In this document: positions 9,381-18,403 of the stretch, in pieces | Position numbering within the stretch: position 1 is the first letter of the stretch | Layout: the number at the start of each line of letters is the position of its first letter | DNA from: Pareuzebyella sediminis | GTDB taxonomy: Bacteria; Bacteroidota; Bacteroidia; Flavobacteriales; Flavobacteriaceae | NCBI RefSeq assembly: GCF_008367235.1 | Contig: NZ_VTZS01000005.1 | Span: 248,001-312,000, forward strand | Direction: 5' to 3' | DNA length: 64,000 nucleotides | Program-made: the position numbers and the translations under genes | The notes under the pieces: generated by a model | Database searches by the model: none | The model's input: the letters and a program-made list of their open reading frames with translations, nothing else | Told to the model about the DNA's origin: nothing

Positions 9381-10133
9381 ATGGCATTCAATACAGAAAA
9401 AAATACCTATACCGTAGTTTTTGCCGCTATAATGGTGGTTGTGGTGGGCTCATTGTTGGCGTTCGTGGCCTCTGGGTTAAGCGGCAAAATTAGAGAGAAC
9501 GAGCGGTTCGAAAAGCAACAGAATATTCTTTACGCGATGGGCGTCAACGAAAATCAAGATGAAGGCAGCGTTAATTTTGTACCTACAACTGAAGTAGAAA
9601 AAGAGTTTGCCTCATACATTAAAAAACAGATTGTTATCGAGGGTGATAAAGTGACTGAAGACAACGAGGCCTATCTTATCGATATGAAAAGACAATTGGA
9701 AGTCGCTAAGTCTGGCGGAACCCCTAAGTTGCCACTTTTTATTGGTGAGAAAGACGGAAAGGAATTTTATATAATTCCCATGTACGGTAAAGGTCTTTGG
9801 GATGCCATTTGGGGGTTTATCTCTCTTGACGATCAAATGGTGGTGCAGGGCGTATATTTCGACCACAAAGGGGAAACACCGGGTCTGGGCGCCAATATAA
9901 AACAACGGTACTTTATGGATGATTTTACGGGTGAAACCATCATGAAGGGAACCCAGTATGCAGGTATAAGCGTGGCTAAAGGAAACAACGATCCTTTGAA
10001 CAAGATAAAGGATGATAATGAAGTAGATGCATTGGCCGGGGCTACCATTACCGGTAATGGGGTATCCGCAATGATCAGTGAAACCGTAAAACTTTATAAG
10101 GGCTATTTACAAACAATTAAGGATAAAGGATAA
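9381..10133 (+). CDS. nqrC: Na+-translocating NADH:quinone reductase subunit C
   Basis: NqrC has one N-terminal helix (about residues 12-34) and a periplasmic FMN-binding domain. Its FMN is linked through a threonine in the motif usually written SGATxT. Here the motif reads DALAGATITGNGV with Thr222 as acceptor, so the usual serine is replaced by alanine. The position before Gly varies in the family, so I expect normal flavinylation. MYGKGLWDAIWGFI and GETPGLGANI are conserved blocks. The 250-residue length is normal. Confidence 0.95.
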   Translation: MAFNTEKNTYTVVFAAIMVVVVGSLLAFVASGLSGKIRENERFEKQQNILYAMGVNENQDEGSVNFVPTTEVEKEFASYIKKQIVIEGDKVTEDNEAYLIDMKRQLEVAKSGGTPKLPLFIGEKDGKEFYIIPMYGKGLWDAIWGFISLDDQMVVQGVYFDHKGETPGLGANIKQRYFMDDFTGETIMKGTQYAGISVAKGNNDPLNKIKDDNEVDALAGATITGNGVSAMISETVKLYKGYLQTIKDKG

Positions 10134-10138
10134 TTGAT

Positions 10139-10786
10139 ATGGCATTACTTTCAAAAAAAGACACAAGTCTCATATTAGACCCTCTAACGGATAACAATCC
10201 AATAACGATACAAGTTTTGGGTATCTGTTCTGCCTTGGCCATTACGGCAGAACTTAAGGCATCGATTGTTATGGCCATTTCAGTGCTCTTTGTACTCGGG
10301 GTAGGAAATGTGGTCATCTCCTTGATGCGAAATATAATTCCTTCCAAAATAAGGATTATTGTACAATTGATCGTGGTGGCCGCTTTGGTAATTATTGTCG
10401 ATCAGGTGTTGAAAGCCTTTGCCTATGAGTTGAGCAAGACATTATCTGTTTTTGTGGGCCTGATCATTACGAACTGTATCATTATGGGGCGCTTTGAGGC
10501 CTTCGCTTTAGGTAACGGTCCTTGGAAGTCTTTCCTCGATGGTATTGGAAACGCAGCTGGTTATGGGGTGATCCTTGTTATTGTAGGGTTTTTCAGAGAA
10601 CTCTTGGGGTCTGGCACTTTGATGGGCTATAAGGTGTTAGGCGATCCTATCGCCAAAACCGGTTTGTACTCCATAGGCTATGAAAACAATGGCTTTATGC
10701 TGCTATCGCCTATGGCCTTGATTGTCGTGGGTATTATTATCTGGGTACAGCGTTCTAGAAACAGGGCCTTGATCGAAGAAAATTAA
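10139..10786 (+). CDS. nqrD: Na+-translocating NADH:quinone reductase subunit D
   Basis: A 215-residue integral membrane subunit with about six helices, homologous to NqrE and RnfE. It begins with soluble residues and the block LGICSALAITAELKASIVMAI. The half-helix containing the cysteine thought to hold the [2Fe-2S] cluster with NqrE appears as GLIITNCIIMGRFEAFA. It starts 5 nt after nqrC and is 24 nt from nqrE. Confidence 0.95.
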   Translation: MALLSKKDTSLILDPLTDNNPITIQVLGICSALAITAELKASIVMAISVLFVLGVGNVVISLMRNIIPSKIRIIVQLIVVAALVIIVDQVLKAFAYELSKTLSVFVGLIITNCIIMGRFEAFALGNGPWKSFLDGIGNAAGYGVILVIVGFFRELLGSGTLMGYKVLGDPIAKTGLYSIGYENNGFMLLSPMALIVVGIIIWVQRSRNRALIEEN

Positions 10787-10810
10787 AAAAGCATTTTAAA
10801 ACATAGAATT

Positions 10811-11578
10811 ATGCTAGAGCATATTGAATTATTCTTTAAATCTATCTTCATCGACAATATGGTGTTCGCAACCTTTTTAGGGATGTGTTCTTACTTGGCG
10901 GTGTCAAAAAAGGTCACTACTGCGGTCGGGCTGGGCGCGGCCGTAATTTTCGTATTGGCCGTGACCGTGCCGTTAAACTGGCTCTTAGATCATTACCTCT
11001 TGGCGGATGGAGCCCTCTCTTGGCTCGGACCTGAATATGCGGATTATAATTTAAGCTTCCTTTCTTTTATTCTATTTATTGCCACCATTGCGACCATGGT
11101 ACAATTAGTAGAGATCGTAGTGGAGAAATTTTCTCCCGCACTCTATAATTCGTTAGGTATCTTCTTACCGCTTATTGCTGTGAACTGTGCCATTCTTGGA
11201 GGCTCTCTTTTTATGCAGTCTCGGGATATACAAACCTTCGGTCTCGCTTTCAATTACGGTCTGGCTTCTGGAATCGGATGGTTTTTGGCTATTTTGACCA
11301 TTGCTGCTATTCGGGAAAAAATCAGGTACTCGAACGTGCCACCACCGTTACGCGGTTTGGGTATAACCTTTATTATTACAGGATTGATGGCTATCGGTTT
11401 TATGAGCTTTGGCGGTATGTTGACCGGCGGGGAAGAAACTGAGGAAGCTGTTGAGCAAACGACTGCGGGCGACAAGACTATAGATGAGAGTCGGCCGACT
11501 GCGGCAGAAACCAAGGAATTGAAAAAAGAAGAGCTCGAAAAACAAGAAGTCTCTTATAATGACGCTTTAAACCAATAG
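10811..11578 (+). CDS. nqrE: Na+-translocating NADH:quinone reductase subunit E, with C-terminal extension
   Basis: The partner of NqrD in the membrane. Conserved parts are MVFATFLGMCSYLAVSKKV near the N-terminus (one cluster cysteine) and FLPLIAVNCAILGGSLF (the second). At 255 residues it is longer than the roughly 200 usual in Vibrio. The extra part begins after GGMLTGGEETEE (about residue 205) and is a charged, Glu/Lys-rich, low-complexity tail. The tail follows the last helix, so it should be disordered. Flavobacterial NqrE proteins often have such tails; their role is unknown to me. Confidence 0.95.
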   Translation: MLEHIELFFKSIFIDNMVFATFLGMCSYLAVSKKVTTAVGLGAAVIFVLAVTVPLNWLLDHYLLADGALSWLGPEYADYNLSFLSFILFIATIATMVQLVEIVVEKFSPALYNSLGIFLPLIAVNCAILGGSLFMQSRDIQTFGLAFNYGLASGIGWFLAILTIAAIREKIRYSNVPPPLRGLGITFIITGLMAIGFMSFGGMLTGGEETEEAVEQTTAGDKTIDESRPTAAETKELKKEELEKQEVSYNDALNQ

Positions 11579-11586
11579 AAATAGAT

Positions 11587-12894
11587 ATGCTATTAGCTAC
11601 AAGTACGGGCGGAACGATATTGATTACTGTCGTAGCCTTTTTAATCCTATTGATGATTTTGGTGGCACTTTTGCTTTTCACCAAGGAAAAATTATCTCCC
11701 TCAGGACCGGTAACCATTACCATCAATGGAGAGAAGAAAATCGAGGTTGGTTCTGGAAGTTCGCTACTTTCGACCTTAGGAAATAAAAAAATATTCCTAC
11801 CGTCAGCTTGCGGTGGTGGTGGTACCTGCATTCAATGCGAGTGCCATGTACTCTCGGGTGGGGGTGAAGCTTTACCTACGGAAACTCCACATTTCTCAAA
11901 AAGGGAATTGAATGAAGGTGCCCGTCTTGCCTGTCAGGTCAAGGTGAAGCAAGATATGGACATTACCATTCCCGAAGAGGTATTCGGTATAAAGAAATGG
12001 CCGGCTAAAGTGGTTCGTAACTACAATGTGGCCTCTTTTATCAAGGAGTTTGTAGTAGAGATTCCTGAAGACATGAACTATAAGGCGGGGGGCTATATAC
12101 AAATTGAGATTCCACCTTGTGAAATAAAATATTCCGACATAGATATCACAGCCCATCCGGAAGAGCATGAAACTCCCGATAAATTTCAGGCCGAATGGGA
12201 CAAGTTCAACTTATGGCCTCTGGTCATGAAGAATCCTGAAACGGTAGAAAGGGCTTATTCCATGGCATCTTATCCTGCCGAGGGACGTGAGATCATGTTG
12301 AACGTTCGTATCGCAACACCCCCATGGGACCGTTCGAAAAACGGCTGGATGGATGTAAATCCTGGGATCGCTTCATCGTATATCTTTTCATTGAAAGAGG
12401 GTGATGACGTCGTGATTTCTGGTCCTTATGGTGAATTCTTTATCAATGAGTCCGATTCCGAAATGTTATACGTCGGAGGTGGTGCGGGAATGGCGCCGAT
12501 GCGTTCGCACTTGTATCATCTTTTCAAGACCTTAAAAACCAATCGTAAAGTTACGTATTGGTACGGGGGGCGTTCAAAAAGGGAGTTGTTCTATATCGAC
12601 CACTTTAAGCAATTGGAAAAGGATTTCCCGAACTTTAATTTTTATATGGCATTGTCGGAGCCTTTGGAGGAAGACAACTGGAAGGTCAAGGAAGATATTG
12701 ATGCACCAGGCGACGGTTTTGTCGGCTTTATACACAATTGTGTAATCGAGAATTATTTGAGCAAGCACGACGCTCCAGAAGATATCGAACTGTACTTCTG
12801 CGGTCCTCCATTGATGAACAAGGCGGTACAGAAGATGGGTGAGGATTTTGGAATACCTGACGAACATATTCGATTTGACGATTTTGGTGGATAG
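11587..12894 (+). CDS. nqrF: Na+-translocating NADH:quinone reductase subunit F
   Basis: NqrF takes electrons from NADH through FAD and a [2Fe-2S] cluster. It has one N-terminal helix (about residues 8-30), then a ferredoxin domain with cysteines 75, 81, 84 and 116, a spacing equal to C70/C76/C79/C111 of Vibrio cholerae. A ferredoxin-reductase domain follows, with the FAD motif RAYSMASYP and the NADH motif GGGAGMAPMRSHL. The C-terminus YFCGPPLMNKAV...DDFGG is intact. The length of 435 residues is normal. A terminator follows 40 nt later. Confidence 0.96.
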   Translation: MLLATSTGGTILITVVAFLILLMILVALLLFTKEKLSPSGPVTITINGEKKIEVGSGSSLLSTLGNKKIFLPSACGGGGTCIQCECHVLSGGGEALPTETPHFSKRELNEGARLACQVKVKQDMDITIPEEVFGIKKWPAKVVRNYNVASFIKEFVVEIPEDMNYKAGGYIQIEIPPCEIKYSDIDITAHPEEHETPDKFQAEWDKFNLWPLVMKNPETVERAYSMASYPAEGREIMLNVRIATPPWDRSKNGWMDVNPGIASSYIFSLKEGDDVVISGPYGEFFINESDSEMLYVGGGAGMAPMRSHLYHLFKTLKTNRKVTYWYGGRSKRELFYIDHFKQLEKDFPNFNFYMALSEPLEEDNWKVKEDIDAPGDGFVGFIHNCVIENYLSKHDAPEDIELYFCGPPLMNKAVQKMGEDFGIPDEHIRFDDFGG

Positions 12895-12933
12895 TAGGAT
12901 GTACCAATTTCACTATAGTTAATTATATAAATC

Positions 12934-12963
12934 AAACCGATGTATCTTACATCGGTTTTTTTT
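12934..12963 (+). terminator. Terminator after nqrF
   Basis: AAACCGATGTA (12934-12944) and TACATCGGTTT (12948-12958) form an 11-bp stem with a 3-nt loop, followed by T residues. It separates the nqr structural genes from the downstream pair, although partial read-through would link them. Confidence 0.85.
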
Positions 12964-12974
12964 GAATCTCTTTT

Positions 12975-13343
12975 TTGATGGGCAAAGCGTTGACCGAACA
13001 GGAACTACACAATCTGGCGATGAATATCGTGGGCAAGCAATTGGAGTCGGAAGGGTTTGAGTTTATGGGGGTAAACAGCAAACCCAAAAAGAATCCCCAG
13101 TTCGTATGCCTTAAGGAAAAGGAGCTTCATTTTATTGTGGTGCGCCACGTTTCTTATCCTGAAGACCCCAATTCCTATGATGATGAATTGATGGGGAAAA
13201 TGAAAGACCATGCCGAAAAGTTCAATGCCAAGGTGTATTATGCAGGGGTAGGCCTTTCCAATGCAAAAAATCAAGAACTTCCCGTCTATTTGAACGAGCC
13301 GTACATCGTAGCATACGATGGATTAATAGCAATAGGACAATGA
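12975..13343 (+). CDS. Conserved protein of unknown function in the nqr-apbE region
   Basis: A 122-residue soluble protein without signal peptide or membrane helix. Similar proteins next to nqr in flavobacteria are, as I recall, often mislabelled 'NQR subunit F', but this one has no ferredoxin cysteines, FAD motif or NADH motif. Visible features are a helical N-terminus (LTEQELHNLAMNIVGKQLES), a beta-rich core with HFIVVRHVSYPED, and KVYYAGVGLSNAKN near the end. The fold could resemble an Mrr/restriction-like core or a small chaperone; I cannot tell. Its stop overlaps the apbE start by 4 nt (ATGA), which indicates coupled expression with the flavinyltransferase. Confidence 0.8.
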   Translation: MMGKALTEQELHNLAMNIVGKQLESEGFEFMGVNSKPKKNPQFVCLKEKELHFIVVRHVSYPEDPNSYDDELMGKMKDHAEKFNAKVYYAGVGLSNAKNQELPVYLNEPYIVAYDGLIAIGQ

Positions 13344-14350
13344 ATAGGATTATTCTCGCCCTCCTCGGCCTACTAATGGTTTCATGTACCGGTAAGCAGC
13401 CCGAACTGGTTCGGAACCAAATTCAAGGCGGTGCCTTGGGTACCTCCTATAGTCTTATTTATTTAACGCATGAGTCCCAAAATTTTCAGAAAGAGATCGA
13501 TTCGGTTTTCACTGCCGTCAACGGTTCATTATCGACCTATATCCCTACTTCCGATATTTCTAAGATTAATAGAGGTGATACCACCGTGGTGGTCGATGCG
13601 ATGTTTTCCGATGTTTTCCAATTGTCAAAACAGGTGTTTCAAAGTACACACGGATATTTCGATCCTACCGTGGGTGTTCTGGTCAACGCTTGGGGTTTCG
13701 GGCCGGGTACGCAGATAGCGATGGATAGTACGCGCGTCGATAGCCTACTCGATTATGTTGGTTTCGATAAGGTGATCCTTACGAAAGATAATACACTGAA
13801 GAAAGAGAGCGGACCTATTTATTTAGATTTTAACGCCATTGCCAAGGGATATACCATTGATCGCCTGGCACGTCTTATGGATACGAAGGGAATTGAAAAC
13901 TACTTGCTCGAAGTGGGGGGCGAACTAGTGGCCAAGGGAGATAACCGAATAAAGGAAAAGCCATGGGTGGTAGGTATCGATGATCCCCAGATGGGGGATA
14001 CGCGACAGTTGAAGAAAACACTCTTTTTAAAGGATAGGGCCATGGCCTCCTCCGGCAATTATAGAAAGTTTCGAGTTGATTCCTTAACTGGTAAAAGATA
14101 TGTACATACCATTAACCCCAAAACGGGCTTTACCAAAAACTCGAATACCTTGGCGGCTACTGTGATAGCCGATAATTGCGCCAAGGCGGATGCCTATGCT
14201 ACGGCTTTTATGGCCATGGATCTGGACGATGCCCTCAAGTTGCTTACCTCGATGCGTGATCTGGAAGCCTATATTATATATTTGGATGAGCAAGGCGATA
14301 CCCAAGAATTTATGACGCCAGGTTTTGAAAAACGTGTCGTCAAGCGTTAG
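13340..14350 (+). CDS. apbE: FAD:protein FMN transferase (ApbE)
   Basis: ApbE attaches FMN through a phosphoester bond to threonines of NqrB and NqrC, using FAD and Mg2+, outside the cytoplasmic membrane. The N-terminus IILALLGLLMVSC is a lipoprotein signal with the lipidated cysteine at about residue 16. Family motifs are GGALGTSYS, the DFNAIAKGYTIDRLA block, LLEVGGELVAKG, and the C-terminal HTINPKTG and ADAYATAFM metal/FAD-site regions. The 336-residue length is standard. It starts inside the stop of the 122-residue protein. The 3' end overlaps the convergent methyltransferase by 11 nt. Confidence 0.95.
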   Translation: MNRIILALLGLLMVSCTGKQPELVRNQIQGGALGTSYSLIYLTHESQNFQKEIDSVFTAVNGSLSTYIPTSDISKINRGDTTVVVDAMFSDVFQLSKQVFQSTHGYFDPTVGVLVNAWGFGPGTQIAMDSTRVDSLLDYVGFDKVILTKDNTLKKESGPIYLDFNAIAKGYTIDRLARLMDTKGIENYLLEVGGELVAKGDNRIKEKPWVVGIDDPQMGDTRQLKKTLFLKDRAMASSGNYRKFRVDSLTGKRYVHTINPKTGFTKNSNTLAATVIADNCAKADAYATAFMAMDLDDALKLLTSMRDLEAYIIYLDEQGDTQEFMTPGFEKRVVKR

Positions 14351-15116
14351 GGCCCTTTCTGACCAAGGGTAGTATTTCACCTGCTGCCAGACGATATTTT
14401 TCCACATCATCCTTCGATAAGTGGGCGGTATAGTCCACTTCGTCTACCGTGAAACCAATATTGCGTAGTTTATCAAAATAGTCTCGGCCGTAGATACGTA
14501 CATGGTCATATTGACCAAATATTTCGGTACGTTCCTTTTTATCGGTAATGCTATCGTCTTCAAAAGTCGTTTCCCTTTGCAAATCCTGTGGAATTTGAAA
14601 TATGCCCCATCCCCCTGTTCTGAGTACCCTATAAAGCTCCTGCATGGCTTGGGTGTCGTTTGGTATATGCTCGAGTACATGGTTGCAGAAGATAATATCA
14701 AATGATTCCTCTTCGAAGGGCAGCTGACAAATATCGGCTTTTACGTCGGCCAAAGGCGAGTTGAGATCGGTAGTTATGTAGGTCAAATTCCTAAGCTTCC
14801 TAAAACGCTTGTAGAAAGGTTGTTCGGGGGCAAAGTGCAACACTTTGTAGGTGTTGGTGAAAAAGTCGGTTTCTCTCTCAAGATAGAGCCAAAATAGCCG
14901 ATGTCGTTCCAATGATAGGGTAGAGGGCGACAATACATTTTTCCTCGGGCTTTTATAACCGTAAGGCAGAAACTTCCTAAATTTTTTACCATCGATGGGG
15001 TCTTCGTATCGGTTTCCCGCCATCCATAGCGCCAAAATCGGACGTACCAAATAGCTAAGTTTAATAAGCCACGGTCGGGGTACACGATTAAGAATAAGCT
15101 TGAATATTTTTGACAC
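14340..15116 (-). CDS. Class I SAM-dependent methyltransferase
   Basis: A 258-residue protein with a Methyltransf_11-type core. The SAM-binding strand appears as VLHFAPEQPF, then ITTDLNSP, KADICQLPFEEESFD and FCNHVLEHIPND, the last being the usual post-IV motif. An N-terminal stretch, RPILALWMAGNRYEDPIDGKK, looks like an amphipathic or zinc-free lead-in domain. The substrate is not evident. It is the third gene of a gpmI-map-methyltransferase operon (18 nt after map). I believe the map/methyltransferase pairing recurs in flavobacteria, but that is from memory. Confidence 0.85.
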   Translation of the reverse strand: MSKIFKLILNRVPRPWLIKLSYLVRPILALWMAGNRYEDPIDGKKFRKFLPYGYKSPRKNVLSPSTLSLERHRLFWLYLERETDFFTNTYKVLHFAPEQPFYKRFRKLRNLTYITTDLNSPLADVKADICQLPFEEESFDIIFCNHVLEHIPNDTQAMQELYRVLRTGGWGIFQIPQDLQRETTFEDDSITDKKERTEIFGQYDHVRIYGRDYFDKLRNIGFTVDEVDYTAHLSKDDVEKYRLAAGEILPLVRKGPNA

Positions 15117-15134
15117 TAATTAGCGCTAACCTAG

Positions 15135-15953
15135 TTATAAAACCAACTTCGTTTGTCGAAACTCATCCTCTTCCGAACTTTCAATGCCCAGAGCTTCATA
15201 GATGTATTGAAATGTGGAAAGAAGTTCTGGTTTTCCGTTTACAATGGCCACATTATGCTCAAAGTGTGCACTTGGTTGCCCATCTGCAGTAAGTATGGTC
15301 CACCCGTCCTTCAATTGTTTGATTCGGCGGGTGCCCATATTGATCATGGGTTCAATGGCGACTACTAATCCTTCCATAAATTTTTTACCTCTTCCTCTTT
15401 TGCCGTAATTGGGCATTTCAGGACCCTCGTGCAATTTGGTACCCAGACCATGGCCTACCAGTTCGCGAACGACACCATAGCCATGACTTTCACAATAATT
15501 TTGAATGGCATAGGCTACATCTCCGACACGGTTTCCCACTTTGAACTCACGTATACCGAGATAAAGGGACTCTTTGGTCACTTTCAAGAGGTTCCGGGTC
15601 TCCTCCGCAACTTCACCGATTTCAAAAGTATACGCATGATCTCCATAAAAGCCGTTTTTAAGGGCTCCACAGTCTACAGAAAGAATGTCACCTTCTTTTA
15701 GCGGTTCATCGGTAGGAATACCGTGAACTACTTGGGCATTCGGACTCATATTTAACGTGTTCGGAAAATCGTACATCCCCAGAAAACCGGGTTTGGCACC
15801 TTGTTCACGAATAAAGTCTTCGGCTAGCTTATCAAGGTATAGTGCGCTCACCCCTGGTTTTATTTCTGAAGCCAACATACCCAATGTCTTCGAAACGATC
15901 AAGGCACTTTCCCTCATCATTTCAATTTCTTCCGGTGTCTTGATTTTAATCAT
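15135..15953 (-). CDS. map: Type I methionine aminopeptidase
   Basis: It removes the initiator methionine from nascent proteins using two divalent metal ions. The 272 residues start with IKIKTPEEIEMMRES, the usual type I beginning. Metal ligands can be followed through VDCGALKNGFYGDHAYTF (two aspartates), GHGLGTKLHEGPEMPN (histidine) and VVAIEPMINMG plus HFEHNVAI (two glutamates). It has no N-terminal zinc-finger extension. It sits 31 nt after gpmI in the same orientation. Confidence 0.95.
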   Translation of the reverse strand: MIKIKTPEEIEMMRESALIVSKTLGMLASEIKPGVSALYLDKLAEDFIREQGAKPGFLGMYDFPNTLNMSPNAQVVHGIPTDEPLKEGDILSVDCGALKNGFYGDHAYTFEIGEVAEETRNLLKVTKESLYLGIREFKVGNRVGDVAYAIQNYCESHGYGVVRELVGHGLGTKLHEGPEMPNYGKRGRGKKFMEGLVVAIEPMINMGTRRIKQLKDGWTILTADGQPSAHFEHNVAIVNGKPELLSTFQYIYEALGIESSEEDEFRQTKLVL

Positions 15954-15984
15954 AGCGGCAAAGGTAACATTTTAACGGAAAGTC

Positions 15985-17502
15985 TTATACCAAAGCTTTT
16001 TGAGTCATCAGTTCGGGCTGTGGAATTCCCATCAGCTTTAAAATGGTCGGGGCGATATCACCAAGTACACCGTCGTTGATCTTCTTGATATCTTTATCGA
16101 CCAAAATTAAAGGAACCGGATTGGTAGTGTGTGCCGTATTGGGACTTCCATCGGGGTTGACCATTGTGTCGCAGTTTCCATGGTCTGCTATAACCAAGGT
16201 AGAATAGCCATGCTCCAAACCGGTCGTTACCACGGCCTTGGCACATTCATCAACAACCTCGCATGCCTTGATCGCCGCTTCCATAACTCCGGTGTGTCCC
16301 ACCATATCGGGGTTTGCGAAATTCAGGCAAACAAAATCTACTTCCTCTTTTTGTAACTCGGGCAAAATGGCATCGCGAATATCGTAGGCGCTCATTTCGG
16401 GTTGCAGATCATAAGTAGCTACCTTGGGTGATGGGCATAGCAAGCGCTGTTCCCCATCGAACGGAACTTCACGACCTCCATTGAAAAAGAAGGTCACGTG
16501 AGGGTATTTTTCAGTTTCGGCGATGCGGATTTGTTTCTTTCCAGCCCTTTCCAAGACTTCCCCTAATGTATCCTTGATATTTTCCTTATCATATACCACA
16601 TGAATCCCTTCGAACGAATCGTCGTAATTCGTAAGGGTTACATAGTACAGTTTTAGCTTATGCATATTGTATTCATGCATACATTGCTGGCTAAGAACCT
16701 GTGTGAGCTCCCGGCCGCGGTCGGTTCTAAAATTGAAAAAGATAACGACATCTTCTTTCGATATCTTCGCGAGTGGTTGGCCCGCTGTGTCTGTCATGAC
16801 AATGGGCTTGATAAACTCGTCGGTAATATCGGCATCGTAATTTTTCTGCATGGTTGCACCAATGTCGGTCGACTTTTCACCTTCACCGTTGACCATCACA
16901 TCATAGGCCAATTTTACCCTTTCCCATCGTTTATCGCGATCCATAGCGTAATATCTTCCTATAACAGAAGCAAGACGGGTATGTTTGTCTACGCAGAAGT
17001 CGGTCAGGTCGGTTAGAAAACCTTTACCACTTTTAGGGTCTACATCACGGCCATCCGTAAAGGCATGAACGAACATTTTGTCCACTCCGAAGTCGTCACC
17101 GGCTTTTATAAGCCCCTTAAGATGGTTGATATGACTATGTACGCCGCCATCGCTTACCAGACCAAGAAAATGCACTGGTTTGTCGTTTTCTTTGGCATAG
17201 GCAAACGCTTCGCGTAAAACTTTTTCTTCTTTCAAGCTATCTTCCTTGACGGCAAGGTTGATCTTTGCCAGATCTTGGTATACAATACGCCCGGCACCTA
17301 GATTCATATGGCCGACTTCGCTATTGCCCATTTGGCCTTCGGGAAGACCGACGTTCATGCCGTCGGTCAGCAAATTTGCGTTGGCATAGGAGGTATATAG
17401 GGAATCGACGAACGGTGTGTTTGCCTGATCGATAGCGGATACTTTCGGGTCGGGCGATTTTCCCCAACCGTCAAGAATCATAAGTATTACTTTTTTGTTC
17501 AT
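15985..17502 (-). CDS. gpmI: 2,3-bisphosphoglycerate-independent phosphoglycerate mutase
   Basis: A glycolysis/gluconeogenesis enzyme interconverting 3- and 2-phosphoglycerate through a phosphoserine, using two Mn2+ ions. The 505-residue length is typical. The N-terminus KVILMILDGWGKSPD carries metal ligands and the phosphorylated serine lies in GNSEVGHMNLGAGR. FTDGRDVDPKSG, NFRTDRGRELT, NPDMVGHTG, IADHGNCD and NTAHTTNPVP are the other conserved blocks of this alkaline-phosphatase-superfamily enzyme. It heads an operon with map and a methyltransferase. Confidence 0.96.
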   Translation of the reverse strand: MNKKVILMILDGWGKSPDPKVSAIDQANTPFVDSLYTSYANANLLTDGMNVGLPEGQMGNSEVGHMNLGAGRIVYQDLAKINLAVKEDSLKEEKVLREAFAYAKENDKPVHFLGLVSDGGVHSHINHLKGLIKAGDDFGVDKMFVHAFTDGRDVDPKSGKGFLTDLTDFCVDKHTRLASVIGRYYAMDRDKRWERVKLAYDVMVNGEGEKSTDIGATMQKNYDADITDEFIKPIVMTDTAGQPLAKISKEDVVIFFNFRTDRGRELTQVLSQQCMHEYNMHKLKLYYVTLTNYDDSFEGIHVVYDKENIKDTLGEVLERAGKKQIRIAETEKYPHVTFFFNGGREVPFDGEQRLLCPSPKVATYDLQPEMSAYDIRDAILPELQKEEVDFVCLNFANPDMVGHTGVMEAAIKACEVVDECAKAVVTTGLEHGYSTLVIADHGNCDTMVNPDGSPNTAHTTNPVPLILVDKDIKKINDGVLGDIAPTILKLMGIPQPELMTQKALV

Positions 17503-17899
17503 AATAGTTGTATATCAGTGTTTCAAAAGTACTGTGATTTGAGACCAATTGCCAATAATCGGACTTTCTTTTTTGAATAACCTCGGAAGTTTTTCGGTAT
17601 TATATAAACAAGAATAGTGTACCCTGAGGAAAGTGTGGATCAGCTCGAAAAAATCACCCTTCGATCGGGTAGGTTTCGATAAAGAATAACTTCAGCTAAA
17701 AATTGAGGTATTCTCAGGATTAGGGTCAAAGTATTGGTTTTTAGATATTTTTTAAGGCTTAAAAATATAAAAAACAGCTAATGGGTGCTTAAATATTGTT
17801 AAAATTAAGTTATAACTCTGTTAACCGTGAAACATTTTTCCATAAGGGTCGTCTATATTTATATAGTTTAAACTTATTCATCAATCAAAATCATTCATC
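17503..17899. other. Intergenic between gpmI and the ankyrin gene
   Basis: This 397-nt divergent region holds the gpmI promoter on the left and the presumed promoter and leader of the ankyrin gene on the right. The middle part has no open frame or RNA that I can support. Confidence 0.5.
17524..17531 (-). promoter_or_regulatory. Predicted -7 box of the gpmI promoter
   Basis: On the minus strand it reads TACTTTTG (TAnnTTTG), 21 nt before the gpmI ATG. Confidence 0.5.
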
Positions 17900-18295
17900 A
17901 TGAGAAAAACAATTTTTTCCGTAGTTGCCGCTTGTTTGGTAGCAACGACTAGCGTAATGGCCGTTGGAACAACCAATGAATTCGAACCACAGCACACCAT
18001 AGGCACTTTTGACTATGTAGATGTGAGTACCTTTTGCAAAGCTATCATGCAAGGCGATATTGATACCGTAAGGCGGTTGATCGATCTGGGGGAAAATGTA
18101 AACAAAAAGTCCCTGGGCATGACCCCGGCCATATTTGCTGCCAGGTACAATAAGGCCGAGATTCTTCAACTGCTTATCGATAGTGGGGCTGATCTCAGCA
18201 TCAAAAGCGATAAGGGATATTCGGTAAAAAAATATGCCGAACTCTCCAATGCCATAGATGCCATGGCCGTTCTTGAAGCGGCTTCGGGAATTTAA
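17900..18295 (+). CDS. Secreted ankyrin-repeat protein
   Basis: A 131-residue protein with an N-terminal export signal (MRKTIFSVVAACLVATTSVMA) and two to three ankyrin repeats. The repeats can be read as TFCKAIMQGDIDTVRRLIDLGENVN, then MTPAIFAARYNKAEILQLLI with DSGADLSIKS, and a half repeat KGYSVKKYAELSNAIDAMA. Ankyrin repeats are protein-binding surfaces; a periplasmic partner is likely but unknown. It is monocistronic, with a strong terminator 22 nt after the stop. Confidence 0.85.
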   Translation: MRKTIFSVVAACLVATTSVMAVGTTNEFEPQHTIGTFDYVDVSTFCKAIMQGDIDTVRRLIDLGENVNKKSLGMTPAIFAARYNKAEILQLLIDSGADLSIKSDKGYSVKKYAELSNAIDAMAVLEAASGI

Positions 18296-18316
18296 ACGGG
18301 GTAGCAGGCCATTGAC

Positions 18317-18353
18317 AAAAAAACCCGTCCACAATCAAGTGGACGGGTTTTTT
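18317..18353. terminator. Bidirectional terminator after the ankyrin gene
   Basis: ACCCGTCCAC and GTGGACGGGT pair around a 6-nt loop (18333-18338), with A and T runs on both flanks. It can therefore stop transcription from the ankyrin gene (plus) and from the 55-residue membrane-protein gene (minus). Confidence 0.9.
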
Positions 18354-18403
18354 AGTTTTCATTTTCAAAAAGAATGTTTCCGCAAAAGAGAAACAGAATG
18401 GGA

